This document shows positions 33,535 to 44,600 of a stretch of DNA of 64,000 nt, piece after piece. Position numbers and translations under genes: made by a program. Source of the DNA: Schistocephalus solidus (lineage: Eukaryota; Platyhelminthes; Cestoda; Diphyllobothriidea; Diphyllobothriidae); NCBI GenBank assembly GCA_017591395.1, contig WEDG01005180.1, positions 1 to 64,000 of the forward strand. The letters run 5' to 3'. The first letter of the stretch is position 1, and the number at the start of each line of letters is the position of its first letter. The notes under the pieces were generated by a model that was not told where the DNA came from, made no database searches, and saw nothing but the letters and a program-made list of their open reading frames with translations.

Positions 33535-35050
33535 TGGTAGTGTGATAAAGATTTGAGGTTGTTAATTTTGTTTGTTGAGTTGAAATGAGGCTCAGAAAGC
33601 CGTTCACTAAATAAGAGTTCATGTCAGATCTGTTTATAAAAAGGGAAAACGGGGCAGAATTGAGCTACATCCGACGCTTCTTAATTCTCAGGCGTTTTCT
33701 TACGCTTTGGAGAGCTAAGGCTCAAAACCTCTTGTTCTTGCGCGTTGGACTATAAATGCACATTACTATGTCAGAAATTATTTTAAATATATCGCTTTTG
33801 GAGAACGGAAATTTGGTTTTGCGTTCACGAAAATCAGGTAAATCCAGGTATGAGAAATCACATTTTTTCGGAAAAACAAGGGTGGATTCAGTTTCAAAAA
33901 TTCACTTTTGTTTATTTTTAACGTTTTCGTTATAAAACTCTGAACTAAATGCTTATGACTGTAGTTTGGTTTGTTACAATAATATTTCGGACCGCAAACA
34001 AATATGCATATGAGAACCTGTGACATACCGTCTCATTTCTCTTTCACGCCGTGTAGGAAAGATGCCCAGACAAGTTCTATCTGCAGTTGACAGTAAACAA
34101 ACATGGAAAATTGAAACGGAACGGGAAGAAAACTAGCCGCTTTCGCAGAAAAATTTTCAGCTTCTCTGCTAAGCATTTGCAGTCTTAGATCGGGGCCTAA
34201 AAGTAAAAAAATATAGAGAAAACGCTCCATCATAAAGAGCAGAACATTTATCACTTATTTTCAGGGAAGTAAAAAACAGGTCACTAGTCCCCATTTTCCC
34301 TTAGGTCTATTGATTTGTGCGTTAAGCTATAAAACGTCAGAATGGTTTCAAATGAATCCCTTCTGGAACCGAAAAATCTGAGTATCTTGTTAAGCTACAC
34401 CTAGAATCGGGACCGTAGACAAAATACATAGAGCATACTGTCCAGATGGATGCTAAAAAACCTTATGTTAAATTGGAAGTTGGTTATACGATACTTTTTG
34501 TATAATATAGTTTCCGTTAATGCGGGATCTAGAAAAGCAATAGGCAGAAGATCAACAGTTTTCGCAAAACATTAGTATATATTTGGCCATTATTTTATGC
34601 ATTTGCAATCTTAGAACGAGGCAGCAAAGTAAACAGATAGAGCAAAAACAGCTCCAATATAAAGAGAAAAGTGAGTTTTTTTCCTTTCAGCAGAAAATAT
34701 AATACTTATTTCCAGGGCAGTCAAAAACCGGTCTAACTTCCAATATTTACCTTGACTTCATTTTCGAAAAAAAGTAAAGCATGTAGATAATCGACGGCAA
34801 AATGTCTACTTAAAAATCTTTTAAAAAGTTACCTTATTTGGGAAAATTAACTTGATCTTCGGCATTTTAATTGCCCAATTTTTTTGTGGGCATCATTTTT
34901 CTCGGCAATGAGTTTTCGTGTTTGGGTGAGTCTACAAAGATGACCCAAACGGCCATCTGCAGTAGAATGTCTAAAAACGCACCATTTCCGTAAGTGCTAA
35001 TACGAAATATCTTATTTTGAATTTTCTCTTAAACACATAGAACAGAATCT
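33535..35050 (-). repeat. AT-rich dispersed repeat, arm B
   Basis: 33535-33960 matches 28275-28700 in direct orientation. 33800-35050 matches 26440-25440 in inverse orientation (see that entry). No coding region is recognised; the minus frames 34026-33778 and 34254-34033 look like AT-rich chance frames. Confidence 0.65.
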
Positions 35051-35059
35051 ACCTGAGCA

Positions 35060-35535
35060 AAGGCAAAGTCTTTCGAGCACTGGAACAAGTTGGTCCTCAT
35101 TCTGGGCTTTCGAATTCCCGCAGAGAGTCCATAATCAGAGATAGCAGCAGTAACAAAACAGGCGACACTTATCGGGGGTACAGATCGATCAATGATAATT
35201 GAAGCAAGCGTGGACGTGACTGCGCAGGGCTTTGTGCACCGTTGCCAAATCGATACATCGATTGATTGAGTTCCCGTTCGTGGACCAAGCTTCGAGCAAT
35301 TCTCGAATCCTTCTGTTTCCAGCTTGGGTGATTATCTTGACGGCTCCGAAGTTGAACTCATGGCCCTTTTCCTAGGTGGGGACAGCAACTTGCAGTAATT
35401 TATTGCCCCGTCGCACCGTCCACTTATGTTCTGGTATGCGCGATCCCAGCATGCGTTCAGACTGGCCTGCGTAATAATAACACTTTAGACATGGGATGCC
35501 ATATCACAGCCCCGATTACTCTGTGTGATTCAGTC
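35060..35535 (-). mobile_element. Penelope-like element fragment: GIY-YIG end, family 3
   Basis: The minus strand translates as CLKCYYYAGQSERMLGSRIP (YVGQTGR-like in intact members), then EHKWTVRRGNKLLQVAV. After a stop it gives KGHEFNFGAVKIITQAGNRR, RELLEAWSTNGNSINRCIDL and HKALRSH. The order and spacing fit the catalytic Tyr, Arg and His-Glu of the GIY-YIG fold followed by a Penelope C-terminus. It is truncated upstream at about 35535, near a differently oriented Penelope fragment. Confidence 0.78.
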
Positions 35536-35609
35536 GGTCTTTGATTTTAATCACCCTGCCGCATATGGTTGCCTCTATAAGTGTCGCCTTTTTTGTTGTT
35601 GCTACAATC

Positions 35610-36660
35610 TCTGATGAGGGACTTCCCGGAGTCAATGGGAAGTCCACTCGGACCAACTTTTGTCGACATTTCTATGGGTTACCTAGAAGAAAAAGTGTCT
35701 TCCAAATTAAAGATGACAACATTATAGAGAAGCTACGCGGATTATATACTCACGATAGTTGATAACACGAAAGATGGTGAAGACCTTCTTACTGTCAGGA
35801 ATAAATTGCATCCGAAGACAAAATTCACAATGTAAATGGAACAGTGTAACAAGCAACCCTTCCTAGACTTTCTCATGTTCAGACAGGATAATGGCTCAAA
35901 AAGGCGCTCTGTCTTGCACAAAAAATACCTGGAAAGGGCGATACTTGCACTTTAAAAGCTTTGTACCAGTACAATGGAAATGAAATCTGGTACATACTCT
36001 TTTTCAAAGAGCGAGAAATATCTGCTCTAGTGAAACCCCAGATGCAGAAATCGCCCGCATCAAAGCAGCCCTACTTAACTGTGGATATCCTGCACACTTC
36101 ATTAAAAAAAACAGCAACCCTTTTAACGACCAAAAATGACGGAAAAGTCAGTTCCAAAAAAGCCTGTTATAATATCTTTACACATTAATGATGACAAAAT
36201 TTCTAATACAATCAAACGACGGTTACGCTGCACCATAGAAAGAACATACAATGCGGTTGAGCTCATCTTTATCAGTTCTACCGGAAGCCTTCAAATCCAC
36301 TAGCCAAAAGGTGCCTTGCCATTGCACGCAACCCCAAATTTTGTTTATGAATTCACGTTCACTTGTGCATGCAAGCATATTGGGCGAACGCAAAGGCAAT
36401 TGGCAACCATGGCTGCTGAACATTTGCCTAACTGACCTTTCAAACGAGAAAATAAAGTACCACGATCTTCAATCGTTAAACATCGGTCATTCTGTTGACC
36501 TCAAAGAGTTTTCCGAGTACTTGTACGGATACGAACAACTCGGGCCTTGCGCTACTAAGAAGCAGAGTATATACGTAGGGAGAAACCCAACCTATGTAAG
36601 CAACTAGACCACGTGGGCAATCTCCGATTGCTCTGGTTATCTTCACGCCTGGATTTACTC
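35610..36660 (+). mobile_element. Penelope-like element fragment: RT end and GIY-YIG, family 4
   Basis: The plus strand reads GSPLGPTFVDISMGYLEEKV (RT motif 4 region) at about 35648. Then come ADYILTIVDNTKDGEDLLTV (YVDD reads YADY), LHPKTKFT, FLDFLMFRQDNGSKRRSV and AALLNCGYPAHF in shifted frames. TIKRRLRCTIERTYNAVELI follows, and then the endonuclease YEFTFTCACKHIGRTQRQLA with MAAEHLPN (about 36346-36430). The C-x-C before HIGRT is typical of this branch. Stops at about 35760, 36302 and 36432 make it dead. The frame at 36251-36607 is out of phase with the product. Confidence 0.8.
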
Positions 36661-37696
36661 ATGACTGTGAGTTGTGTTAACTCCTCTTCACCTTATCTAG
36701 CCTATAGGATGTTTCAAGGTAACATTTTTTAGCTGATCATTCTTTACAGTGAACCCAAACCCTTGCTGTTATGCATTGACTTTTTGTGCAAATTCAAACT
36801 GCTGTCTAGTTCCATTCGTTATCTGTGAAACGCAAAGACGGGTTGCAGTCGAAAAACAGTTGCTAAATTTGTTCGAACCCATAACTCCTGCTGCATACGA
36901 CTATTTCAAATTCGTACCAGGAAAAACAATGCTTCACTAGACAAAGTGATCACGTGATCCACTATCTCACGTCCGATACGAAACTCATGCTAATTGAACA
37001 ACTGAAATAATTATAAAGAAATTTGAGGAAAGGAAAGTCCTCTTAAAATAAACAAAATTTTACGTTTATGCTTGCACCTGGCAATAAGATTGTAATTTAA
37101 GTGTCAATGACCAGCATGTCAACATGTGAACTTATTACAAATTTATTCCTGTGATAGCCCTATCGGCGCACTCAAGCGTAAATCTGTTTTTCTTAGTCAA
37201 ACGCATCTCATTTATGTTAAAACGGAAGCAATACATCAAATTCTCGTGAATTAGTGCTGGAATATAGGCTCGAAATTTAGGCTGTTTGTTAACGGCCATA
37301 TTTTGCGCTTGTACTGTTATAATCACTCGATGTTTTTGCATGGCCAGGCTTCCTGTACCTTTAAAACCCAATTTTGCTTTGTCACATCGTTTTGACGTTT
37401 TCTGATTCTTTTGCCTTTTAAAACAATGATTATTTCTTAGCAACTTAATGCTAATTGTTAAACCATTATATGCCTGCTTTTAAGAACAATCGCTAGTTTT
37501 CTGCTGTGAGACTTTCGTTTACCTATTATGGTCTGATTTTGCATAACAGAGACTTTCTTATCGAAGGTCATGAAATTTCATGAGATAAGGAATTTACTGT
37601 AAGTACGTTGTAGCAGTAAAAGATAGAGGCACAGATTTAATCGTCTTCCTGATTTTATTAAGTGAGAGTTCATTTTTTAAAGTAACGTGGATCAAT
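36661..37696. other. Unassigned stretch
   Basis: It may include the 3' UTR of the Penelope fragment (CACGTGATCC near 36951). The minus frame 37443-37135 (102 codons) has no recognised domain. Confidence 0.35.
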
Positions 37697-37850
37697 CTCG
37701 TCTTCTACACCTTATCCCTCCCATTCCTTTACCTCCTCATTTTCATATTCTTTTCTTTCTTTTTGCTCTTCTTTCATACTTACTCCCTTACTTTTCCATG
37801 CTCTTCCTCTTGCTCCTCCTCCTCTTCCTCCTTCTCCACAAACCTGGGCA
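37697..37850. repeat. Pyrimidine-rich tract
   Basis: CT-rich plus strand with repeated CTCCTC/CTTCCT runs. Low complexity. Confidence 0.8.
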
Positions 37851-37864
37851 ACTTTGAATGCATT

Positions 37865-38108
37865 CATGGAACATGGGCTCCCCAGAGGAGTGATTGTAGA
37901 TTAATTATTATTAGATTTATTATTAGATTATTATTATTATTATTATTATTATGGAACATGGGCTCCACAGAGGAGTGATTGTAGATTTATTATTATACGA
38001 TTTATTATTAGATTATTATTATTATTATGGAACATGGGCTCCACAGAGACAAGATTTTAGGTTTATTATTATAAGATTTATTAGATTATTATTATTATTA
38101 TTATTAAA
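37865..38108. repeat. Three-unit minisatellite with nested (ATT)n
   Basis: The unit tatggaacatgggctcc(a/c)cagag begins at about 37866, 37950 and 38027. It is followed each time by gatttattatta and a variable (TTA)n run. Spacings are 84 and 77 bp, length changes coming mostly from the triplet runs. Confidence 0.9.
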
Positions 38109-39647
38109 TTGAGGTTGATGTACTTCAGTTTTGCAGTACTGTCTGCAATAGCTTGCACTTAGAAAGATAGAGAAAACTGTTCCATCCTAATCTACGAATA
38201 AGTGAAGCTTAGCCTCCCACTTAAGGTGTTTTCTGCAAGTCCACTAGACGAATATAACTGCGTTTGCGATGGATACAAGGGCCGTTAGCGTATGTTAAAT
38301 GCCTTCTCAGCATGTGAAACCACATCCCCACGCTCCTCCATTACGAATCATCTTCTAACGAACCGCTCATATGAAATTGGTCTTCCGAGGCATTACTGTT
38401 GGTTAGCTTGAACCAGAAGCGCTAAATACACAAGCACTACTCATCTTTTCGATGTCAGGAATGACGGGCTCTCGTCTGTATGAGATCTTACCGTCTTAGA
38501 AAGTACTTTTCTAGATCTTATGTTGTTCCGTTTATTGTATGACTACTTCTTTATCGACATTGCATACACCTTTACTGAATGATCATGGTAGTCCTCTTGG
38601 CAGGGATTAGAATACGGCAGTTTATGTAGATCATGAAATGAAAGCTAAAACTCTAAACTGTTATATCGGTTTGATAGGAGTACTCATGAGACGTTGCAAT
38701 ATTGATCATCATGCGACAAATCCAAGCTACTTCCGGGTGACGATCAAATATATGGCCCCCCTTCCCTCTCAGTCTTAACTTCTATGATATACTTGCTCAT
38801 GTCATTTGGGAAGGCTTAATTTAACGCAACTTTCTATTCTCTGCCACGTTTCCCTCAAGTGTTACAAAATTGGGTTAGATTTAAATGTAAGTGCTAGGCT
38901 TATAGTCATAGGTTTAGGGTTTCGACAGATTTTAAGGTAAGCGGTTGGACAATCAACGTTGTCAACTTCACTCATATCTTCAATGGTGACCATCACGAGT
39001 TGAATATAACTATATACACTTCTCGCTTTGTCCTTCAACGTGACTGGTGATTACGGGCTGGGATCAGTTCGCTTGGGATATCTGACCAACGAGTCCGGGC
39101 TTTATTCCTTCCGTCCGTTTACAGTTCCTAATTTTCCGTATTTCAAATTGTGCACTCGCCATTTCTTGGTTTACTTGCGTATTTAAAAAGCTAATGAGGA
39201 ATTGTAATTTGCTTACCTCTGCTTCCCGAAAACCACCATCTGTCAGTTTCGTTTATCTCACCGCTAAACAAATACTACCATCACTCCCAAGTTACACGAG
39301 TCCTTGCCTTCCATTTCCTCAGTGGGGCCACATACTCGATCGTCACCCGGAAATACCAACGACGATACGGCGGGATCTGTCATTAATTAAGCGGAAGTAT
39401 GCCCCGAGCCACAGCTGACATGCGCAGCAGCTTCATGAAAATAAAGAATCGATTAAATTCTAGTGGGCCATCTAGAAAGGGCACTGAAACAGAAATAAAA
39501 AAATAACTCAAACAATCGAGCAGTTCCCCTACCCCCTACTGATAGATACTGTTATCATATCCTACACTGGCCAAGCGAAAAGCCCTGATGAAGAGCTTTG
39601 TTGTCTTCTTGTTAGAATTGACTTTTGGCATTGAGGTGAGAATTCAG
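38109..39647. other. Unassigned stretch upstream of the possible exon
   Basis: Telomere-like traces lie at 38872-38935 (gggttagattt, ggtttagggttt). No exon with a recognisable domain was found. Confidence 0.35.
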
Positions 39648-39869
39648 GTTACAAGGGAAGAGTGCAAGGAGAGACGTGAAGCGATTGAAAAACTTGGAGC
39701 AGTGCTAAGGATCCGATCGATCGACATACCGATCAACGATCTACCCGCATACGTTGCCCTCTCCAGGCGACTGCAGACCAGCAAAACAAATGCCACATCA
39801 AGATTACAGGATCGAGAACGATTCCGCAAGTCACTCGAGCAGATCCACCCCGAACTCGGCGAAATATAA
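39648..39869 (+). CDS. Possible terminal exon of an unidentified plus-strand gene
   Basis: An open frame of 73 codons follows a possible acceptor (gagaattcag/GTTACAAGG) and ends in TAA. An AATAAA signal lies 20 bases later at 39890-39895. The product is hydrophilic and mainly helical: VTREECKERREAIEKLGAV, then INDLPAYVALSRRLQTS, then SRLQDRERFRKSLEQIHPEL. I do not recognise the family. The composition looks coding and differs from the surrounding repeats. If real, the gene runs plus-strand and ends tail-to-tail with the PLC-beta gene, 1.7 kb away. No upstream exon was found, the acceptor pyrimidine tract is weak, and a second acceptor near 39615 is possible. Confidence 0.4.
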   Translation, partial: VTREECKERREAIEKLGAVLRIRSIDIPINDLPAYVALSRRLQTSKTNATSRLQDRERFRKSLEQIHPELGEI

Positions 39870-39889
39870 GAGAAGGCTAGAGCATCACC

Positions 39890-39895
39890 AATAAA
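39890..39895 (+). promoter_or_regulatory. Candidate polyadenylation signal AATAAA
   Basis: AATAAA lies 20 bases after the stop codon of the possible terminal exon at 39648-39869. The spacing is short but acceptable for compact flatworm 3' UTRs. It supports that exon but is not proof, because AATAAA is common by chance in AT-rich DNA. Confidence 0.35.
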
Positions 39896-39899
39896 AGTT

Positions 39900-41578
39900 C
39901 ACGAATGAAGAAATCGGTAAAATTTAACTACAGTCATTGCCTACCTACGCCAGCATCGTTACCGCATAATCCCCACATCAAGAGAGTGAGATTTCAGCTC
40001 AGATAGCAGACGCGGCGACCGATCAGATGCAGTTGCGTGTGCTCCTGCGTGGATGTGTTCATGTGTGTTAAACCTCTAATTTCTCCTGCATTGCCAATGT
40101 GGGAGTGATCGCGGCTCTTCGATAGGAGGGAGTTGTGAATGAGTACATATGACACGTTCTTTAATCTATTTACACTTGGCTGAAGATAGATGGTGAAAAA
40201 TTTCGAAGTATATATATATATGTGTGTGTACGCATTAAAAAATGAGGGTAAGAGAGACGGCACAAAAGAACTGGAATACTCAATGATCCACACGGCGCGC
40301 ACAAACGCGCGCGAGCGCACGCACAAAGCCTAAGAACAAGTACCGGCCTGCACCAGTACGAGAAACCTCAGTATGTGATTAGCGCGGAGCATGGAGAAGC
40401 CGGACAGCCTCATACAGAGGCTGAGAAAAAGCAGGAGAATCAGAGAGGTGGATGAGCTTTTGTGTGTGTGTGTGTGTGTGTGTGTGAATGGGCGTCCACC
40501 GAAGCGCAGTCTACCCACATCAGGAGATAGGTTTTGCCATCTCCAGGGGAGATTTAGGGCAAAAAGGATTGGAGGAGGACCGGAAGCTGCGAGGTGCGTG
40601 CATGTTGCAAACACATGCATCACGCAGTGACGGGGAGAGCCAGAAAACAAATAAATCTTACCAAAAATAACGACTGGAAGGATTTCTTGCTGTGTGTGGG
40701 TGTGTCTGTGGGGGAGGGGAGGGGCGGGGACGCATGTCAACTTACAGCCGCCGGGGTGGGGGCTTCGGAAGATGCGATAGGAAACGGTCGTGCTTGAACA
40801 CGCATGGAAGTCGATGAGAGTCGGCTCGGGGACAAAATTGAAAAGTCAAAATCCTGAGTACAAAGAGATCAGACGTGTTGAGTGCGTGCGGCGATAGGCG
40901 CATGGGGGGGGGGCATGAAAGAGACTCCCCGTCGTTCATCTATTGAAGAATTATACGCCGTGTATGTGTGTGTGTGTGTGTGTGTGTGGCGTGTGCGCGT
41001 GTGCTTATGTGTCGAGTGTGCTCGGAAGAGAGCAACGCCAACAAACGAGACAGTCCGCCGCGAGAGATCAAGACCCCGGACTCCGGGGGATTTTTCTTCT
41101 GTGCAAGAAATTAGAAAATAATAATCATAATAATCACAATCTCGGTGGCTTGCGGTTCACAAACATGGGAACCCAACAGCAGCACCAGTAGCGTCCGAAC
41201 TTTCTGCTAAACTCGAGTAGACGAGCGAACAAATAAGCGGGTAAGGGGCCGGGGGGGGAAGAATAAAACCTTTAAGTAGAAAACAGTGCACAAATGCCGG
41301 AACATTCTCGCGAGCGCAAATCTGCCGCTTCGGGAGGGAGTAGATTGCGAGGGGGAAAGAGAACTGAACAAATTGGCACACTGGCGGGAGGGGGCAACAC
41401 CGCACACAGAGAGAGTTGGGCGCTACGTCAAGAAGACACATGGGTAGCCTCTAGGCCAGAGGCCGCACACGAGGGAGATGGAGAGAGCCAATCAAAAGCG
41501 GGAGTCTCGCTGGTGGCTGGCGTAACCGTCGGCGGTGTGATTGACGGAGGCGAGCGGGAAGGGGGGTGGCGGCCACGA
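39900..41578. other. Interval between two convergent 3' ends; microsatellites, no gene seen
   Basis: It holds a TA/TG run (40205-40229), a TG run (40461-40486), a second TG run (40961-40988) and several G-rich tracts. Open frames here (for example plus 40391-40630 and plus 41294-41707) run through the simple repeats and show no recognisable domain. The stretch next to 41579 should contain the PLC-beta 3' UTR. Confidence 0.5.
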
Positions 41579-41647
41579 TCATATTACAGTCGTGCGCTTA
41601 CTGGCCAAGAGCTCTTCTTGATAGCTGTGTATCAGTTCATCTCTTTC
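41579..41647 (-). CDS. PLCB: PLC-beta terminal exon with PDZ-ligand C-terminus
   Basis: The acceptor tattcttttcag/GAAAGAG has a good pyrimidine tract. The exon then encodes 22 codons and [25 protein letters not shown]. The phase (0) matches the preceding exon, and the helical charged start continues its character. The last residues TTVI fit the class I PDZ-binding pattern S/T-x-hydrophobic. PLC-beta isoforms are known to end in such ligands, which tether them to scaffold proteins such as NHERF or INAD. The exon is short and was found by continuing the frame downstream, so the call rests on splice site, phase and motif together. Confidence 0.75.
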   Translation of the reverse strand, partial: ERDELIHSYQEELLASKRTTVI

Positions 41648-44600
41648 CTGAAAAGAATACAAGGAAGAGCTGAGGAAAGGATAAGCAGCAGGCATTGGGG
41701 GAAATAGTAACAGAAAGATCGACGTCTGGCTCAACGTTCCCGAGGCAAATCACATCCAAACGACAGGCCTTCGATACGTGTACCAGGCGCTCATTTGATT
41801 GACGTCCCTCGACATAAACTGACTGTGGTATGACAAAAATTGTTGTCCTTTCTTGTCTTAGGTTATCCCTAGCACAATCGAGGCAGACTACAACTACCAG
41901 ATGATCGCTTTTGTGTGTGGGAGTGCTTCTGCGGCATCGAACTTGGTAAGTATGGTTTGTAAAACCACTTAATCAGGACGCGGTAATAGGAAACACTTGC
42001 AATGCAAGTGGCCTTGAGCCGAATTTCGGATTAGGATTAAATGTTGAGGATTAATGTGGGGAAGTAGGGCTAAGTTTAGAGCTAGGTTTAAAGTTGGGGT
42101 TAGGGTCAGGAGTATGTTAAGGGTTAAAGTTTTGGTCCGTGTTGACTATAGGGTCTAGGTTAAGGGCAGGGCTAGGGTTAAGATGAAGTTTAAAATTTAG
42201 TTTTATGTTAAGGTTAATCTACAGGAATTTTCGCCCTTCCCGAAATTTATCGCGTTTCAATTCCCGTGTCCTGATTAGGCGGCCATACAGGTCATCCTTA
42301 CCTCTAACTTACACATACCCGCAGTTCCGACAACGTTCCACTGATAACACCACCGCAAGGTAACTGGAGAGGGGCTTGGAAGCAGTGACTGGTCAGGCAG
42401 CTCTACGCACGCGCGACCGCACCCGAATATTTCAACCGTCAACAGAAATGAAGTTCAACGCATGACCCGCGGAGTGGGTGCAGTACGGGCGACATACGCG
42501 TGACTTAATTTGCGCAGCATCTATCGCACTCTCTCACCTCTCACCCGCCTTTCTCCGGTGGCAATACAATACAAAAGGACCGGAGCTGAGTGCGGGCGAT
42601 TTAGTCTACAAAGTAAAACATCCCGCTTACGCGTACCACACACGACCTGGTCCCCACATCAGATGAAGGGGCGATAGGAGTTCACATCAACGAGTGGCAT
42701 AAACGATATTGCAGCCCGACTGCCAATCCAGAAGAGGGTCATGCTACCTCACCAGTTGACAGCCTTCCAGAATCATTGCCCGTGGTCATGGATTCAAACG
42801 CGTCAGGTATATTATAATTAGACAGGCGTTGATTTGCAGTTGGGAGGGAGTCCCAAGTGTCAACTTTCCTTACGCAAAAAGGTGGCGGTCAAAATCGCTT
42901 ATGCCTCCTCAACTCCCCATACCCCCATAGAACATAAGAATAAGAACAAACCTGCCTAGGTACCACGAATGGACTTGCGCTATATTCCCGGAAAGGTTAA
43001 TATTACCGTGTCACTACCCTAGGGATAAATCTAACCCAGGCCTTAACAGTAGTCTTGACCCTAACTCTAAGTTCGCTGGAATTTAGCGCAAAGCCGGCGG
43101 TATTACGGGTGGATACTGGCCTCAGGGGGGGGGGGGGGGGGAGTGCGCATAAGCAAGTCCTGCCAAGGTGAGTTTGTTTCCATGTAGAAAAGACTGCAGC
43201 CCTTGGGCCCTTGTTCAACCAACAAAACTTGATTAAAGATCATCATAATCAGGTGGAATTTTCAGTCTCCTGACGGCTAGTATCCTAACTGCATTATGAC
43301 GCCCGGAGGTCCTCGTCTACGCATGGTTATACGACTGAAGTCTGTTGAGCAGTGCTACCGTAGAACAGGGAGCCATATATATAGGCTTAAAAACTCGCGA
43401 AGCCTCAATGACCATCCTTCAACATATATTGAGACAAAAAAGCGCTTATCGTTGAAGATACGAATTGGGCTGGAGAAGGGAGTAGTTAGGCAGGAACCCA
43501 CCCTATTAACACCAGTGACAACGCCCTGTTCCTCCTCGTCGTGCCGTCTGCACAGCTCCTGTATCTGTCGCTCGTTTCGTTGAGCCTGGGCCTTGCGCTG
43601 ATCGATGAAGCGCTTTGTATTGTAGTCGTTCAGCTCGCGTATCCGCCTGTCTCGCTCCGCCTTATTCTTCAACTTACGATCACCCAGTACTGTTCGATTC
43701 GACTCGATTGAGATCTTAGTTTGTTGCGCCTTCATCTCCTTGTTTCGCGCTCCTGTATCTGCTTCAGTTCGCGCTTCTGGTCTTCGTGAGCCTCTCGAAG
43801 GACCTAAAGAAAATATAACCAGATAAGACAGCAAGAAAATGCATATGAGCAACGATTCAGCGAGTTCTTTTGTCTGGATTTTTTGCGTTTTTTTTCCATG
43901 TACGGTGAGCATCTTGAAAAGAGCTACTGAGGGGACTTAATAGGAGGAAATATACGGAATTGGTCTCAATTTTTCTTGCTTAACTAGGAGCATACTGGCT
44001 CTTAGTCAAAAACGTCTCTTAGACCCTAGCGAGGGTAATTGCTATAGGATCTACCACTTTCTGACTTCCCAACTTATGGAGCCTTCATAAAGAGGGTTCC
44101 TGTTTCAAGGTGCGTTGGTGTTATTCTGCCGTTCAAGTTACATTAGGTCTACTAAAAAGAAATCTTCGCCTTAAATAGAACCACACACCAATGCATTAGA
44201 TTCGAGACTTGCGTCTGCTATTCATCCAAAATATTTTCTGAGGCTCTCCATCTCGTTTTCGAATCATATACCTCATACACAATGACAGCCGCCATCGGGG
44301 CAGAGATCACAAAACTGCGCCAGTGGTCGGTCACGGAGAGATCGGAGCTAATCAGCCGCGAGCAGGAACGACCACGAGGATAATAAGCGGCAGAAGATGG
44401 GGATAAATAAATAAGAGCTAGCAGGAACGACAATCTCACCACTCTGTCCATGGGAGTGATGAGGTTTCCGAAAGATCGACAAAAAATTCAATAAGGTCAA
44501 TAAATTCGTCTTTTGTATTTTTGAGCCGTCAGTTTTTTTCTCCTCAATTCACATGTGAATTTTCTTATAGGTTCTTTGGGCTATCCTATTTTTCTCATTA

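Noticed and set aside
36251..36607. 118-codon plus open frame
   Set aside because: Out of phase with the Penelope product; the correct frame shows TCACKHIGRTQRQLA with stops.
43804..43912. Extension of the PLC-beta exon upstream in the longest open frame
   Set aside because: The stretch before 43804 is hydrophobic intron translation in the wrong phase; the acceptor tttctttag and phase place the exon start at 43803.
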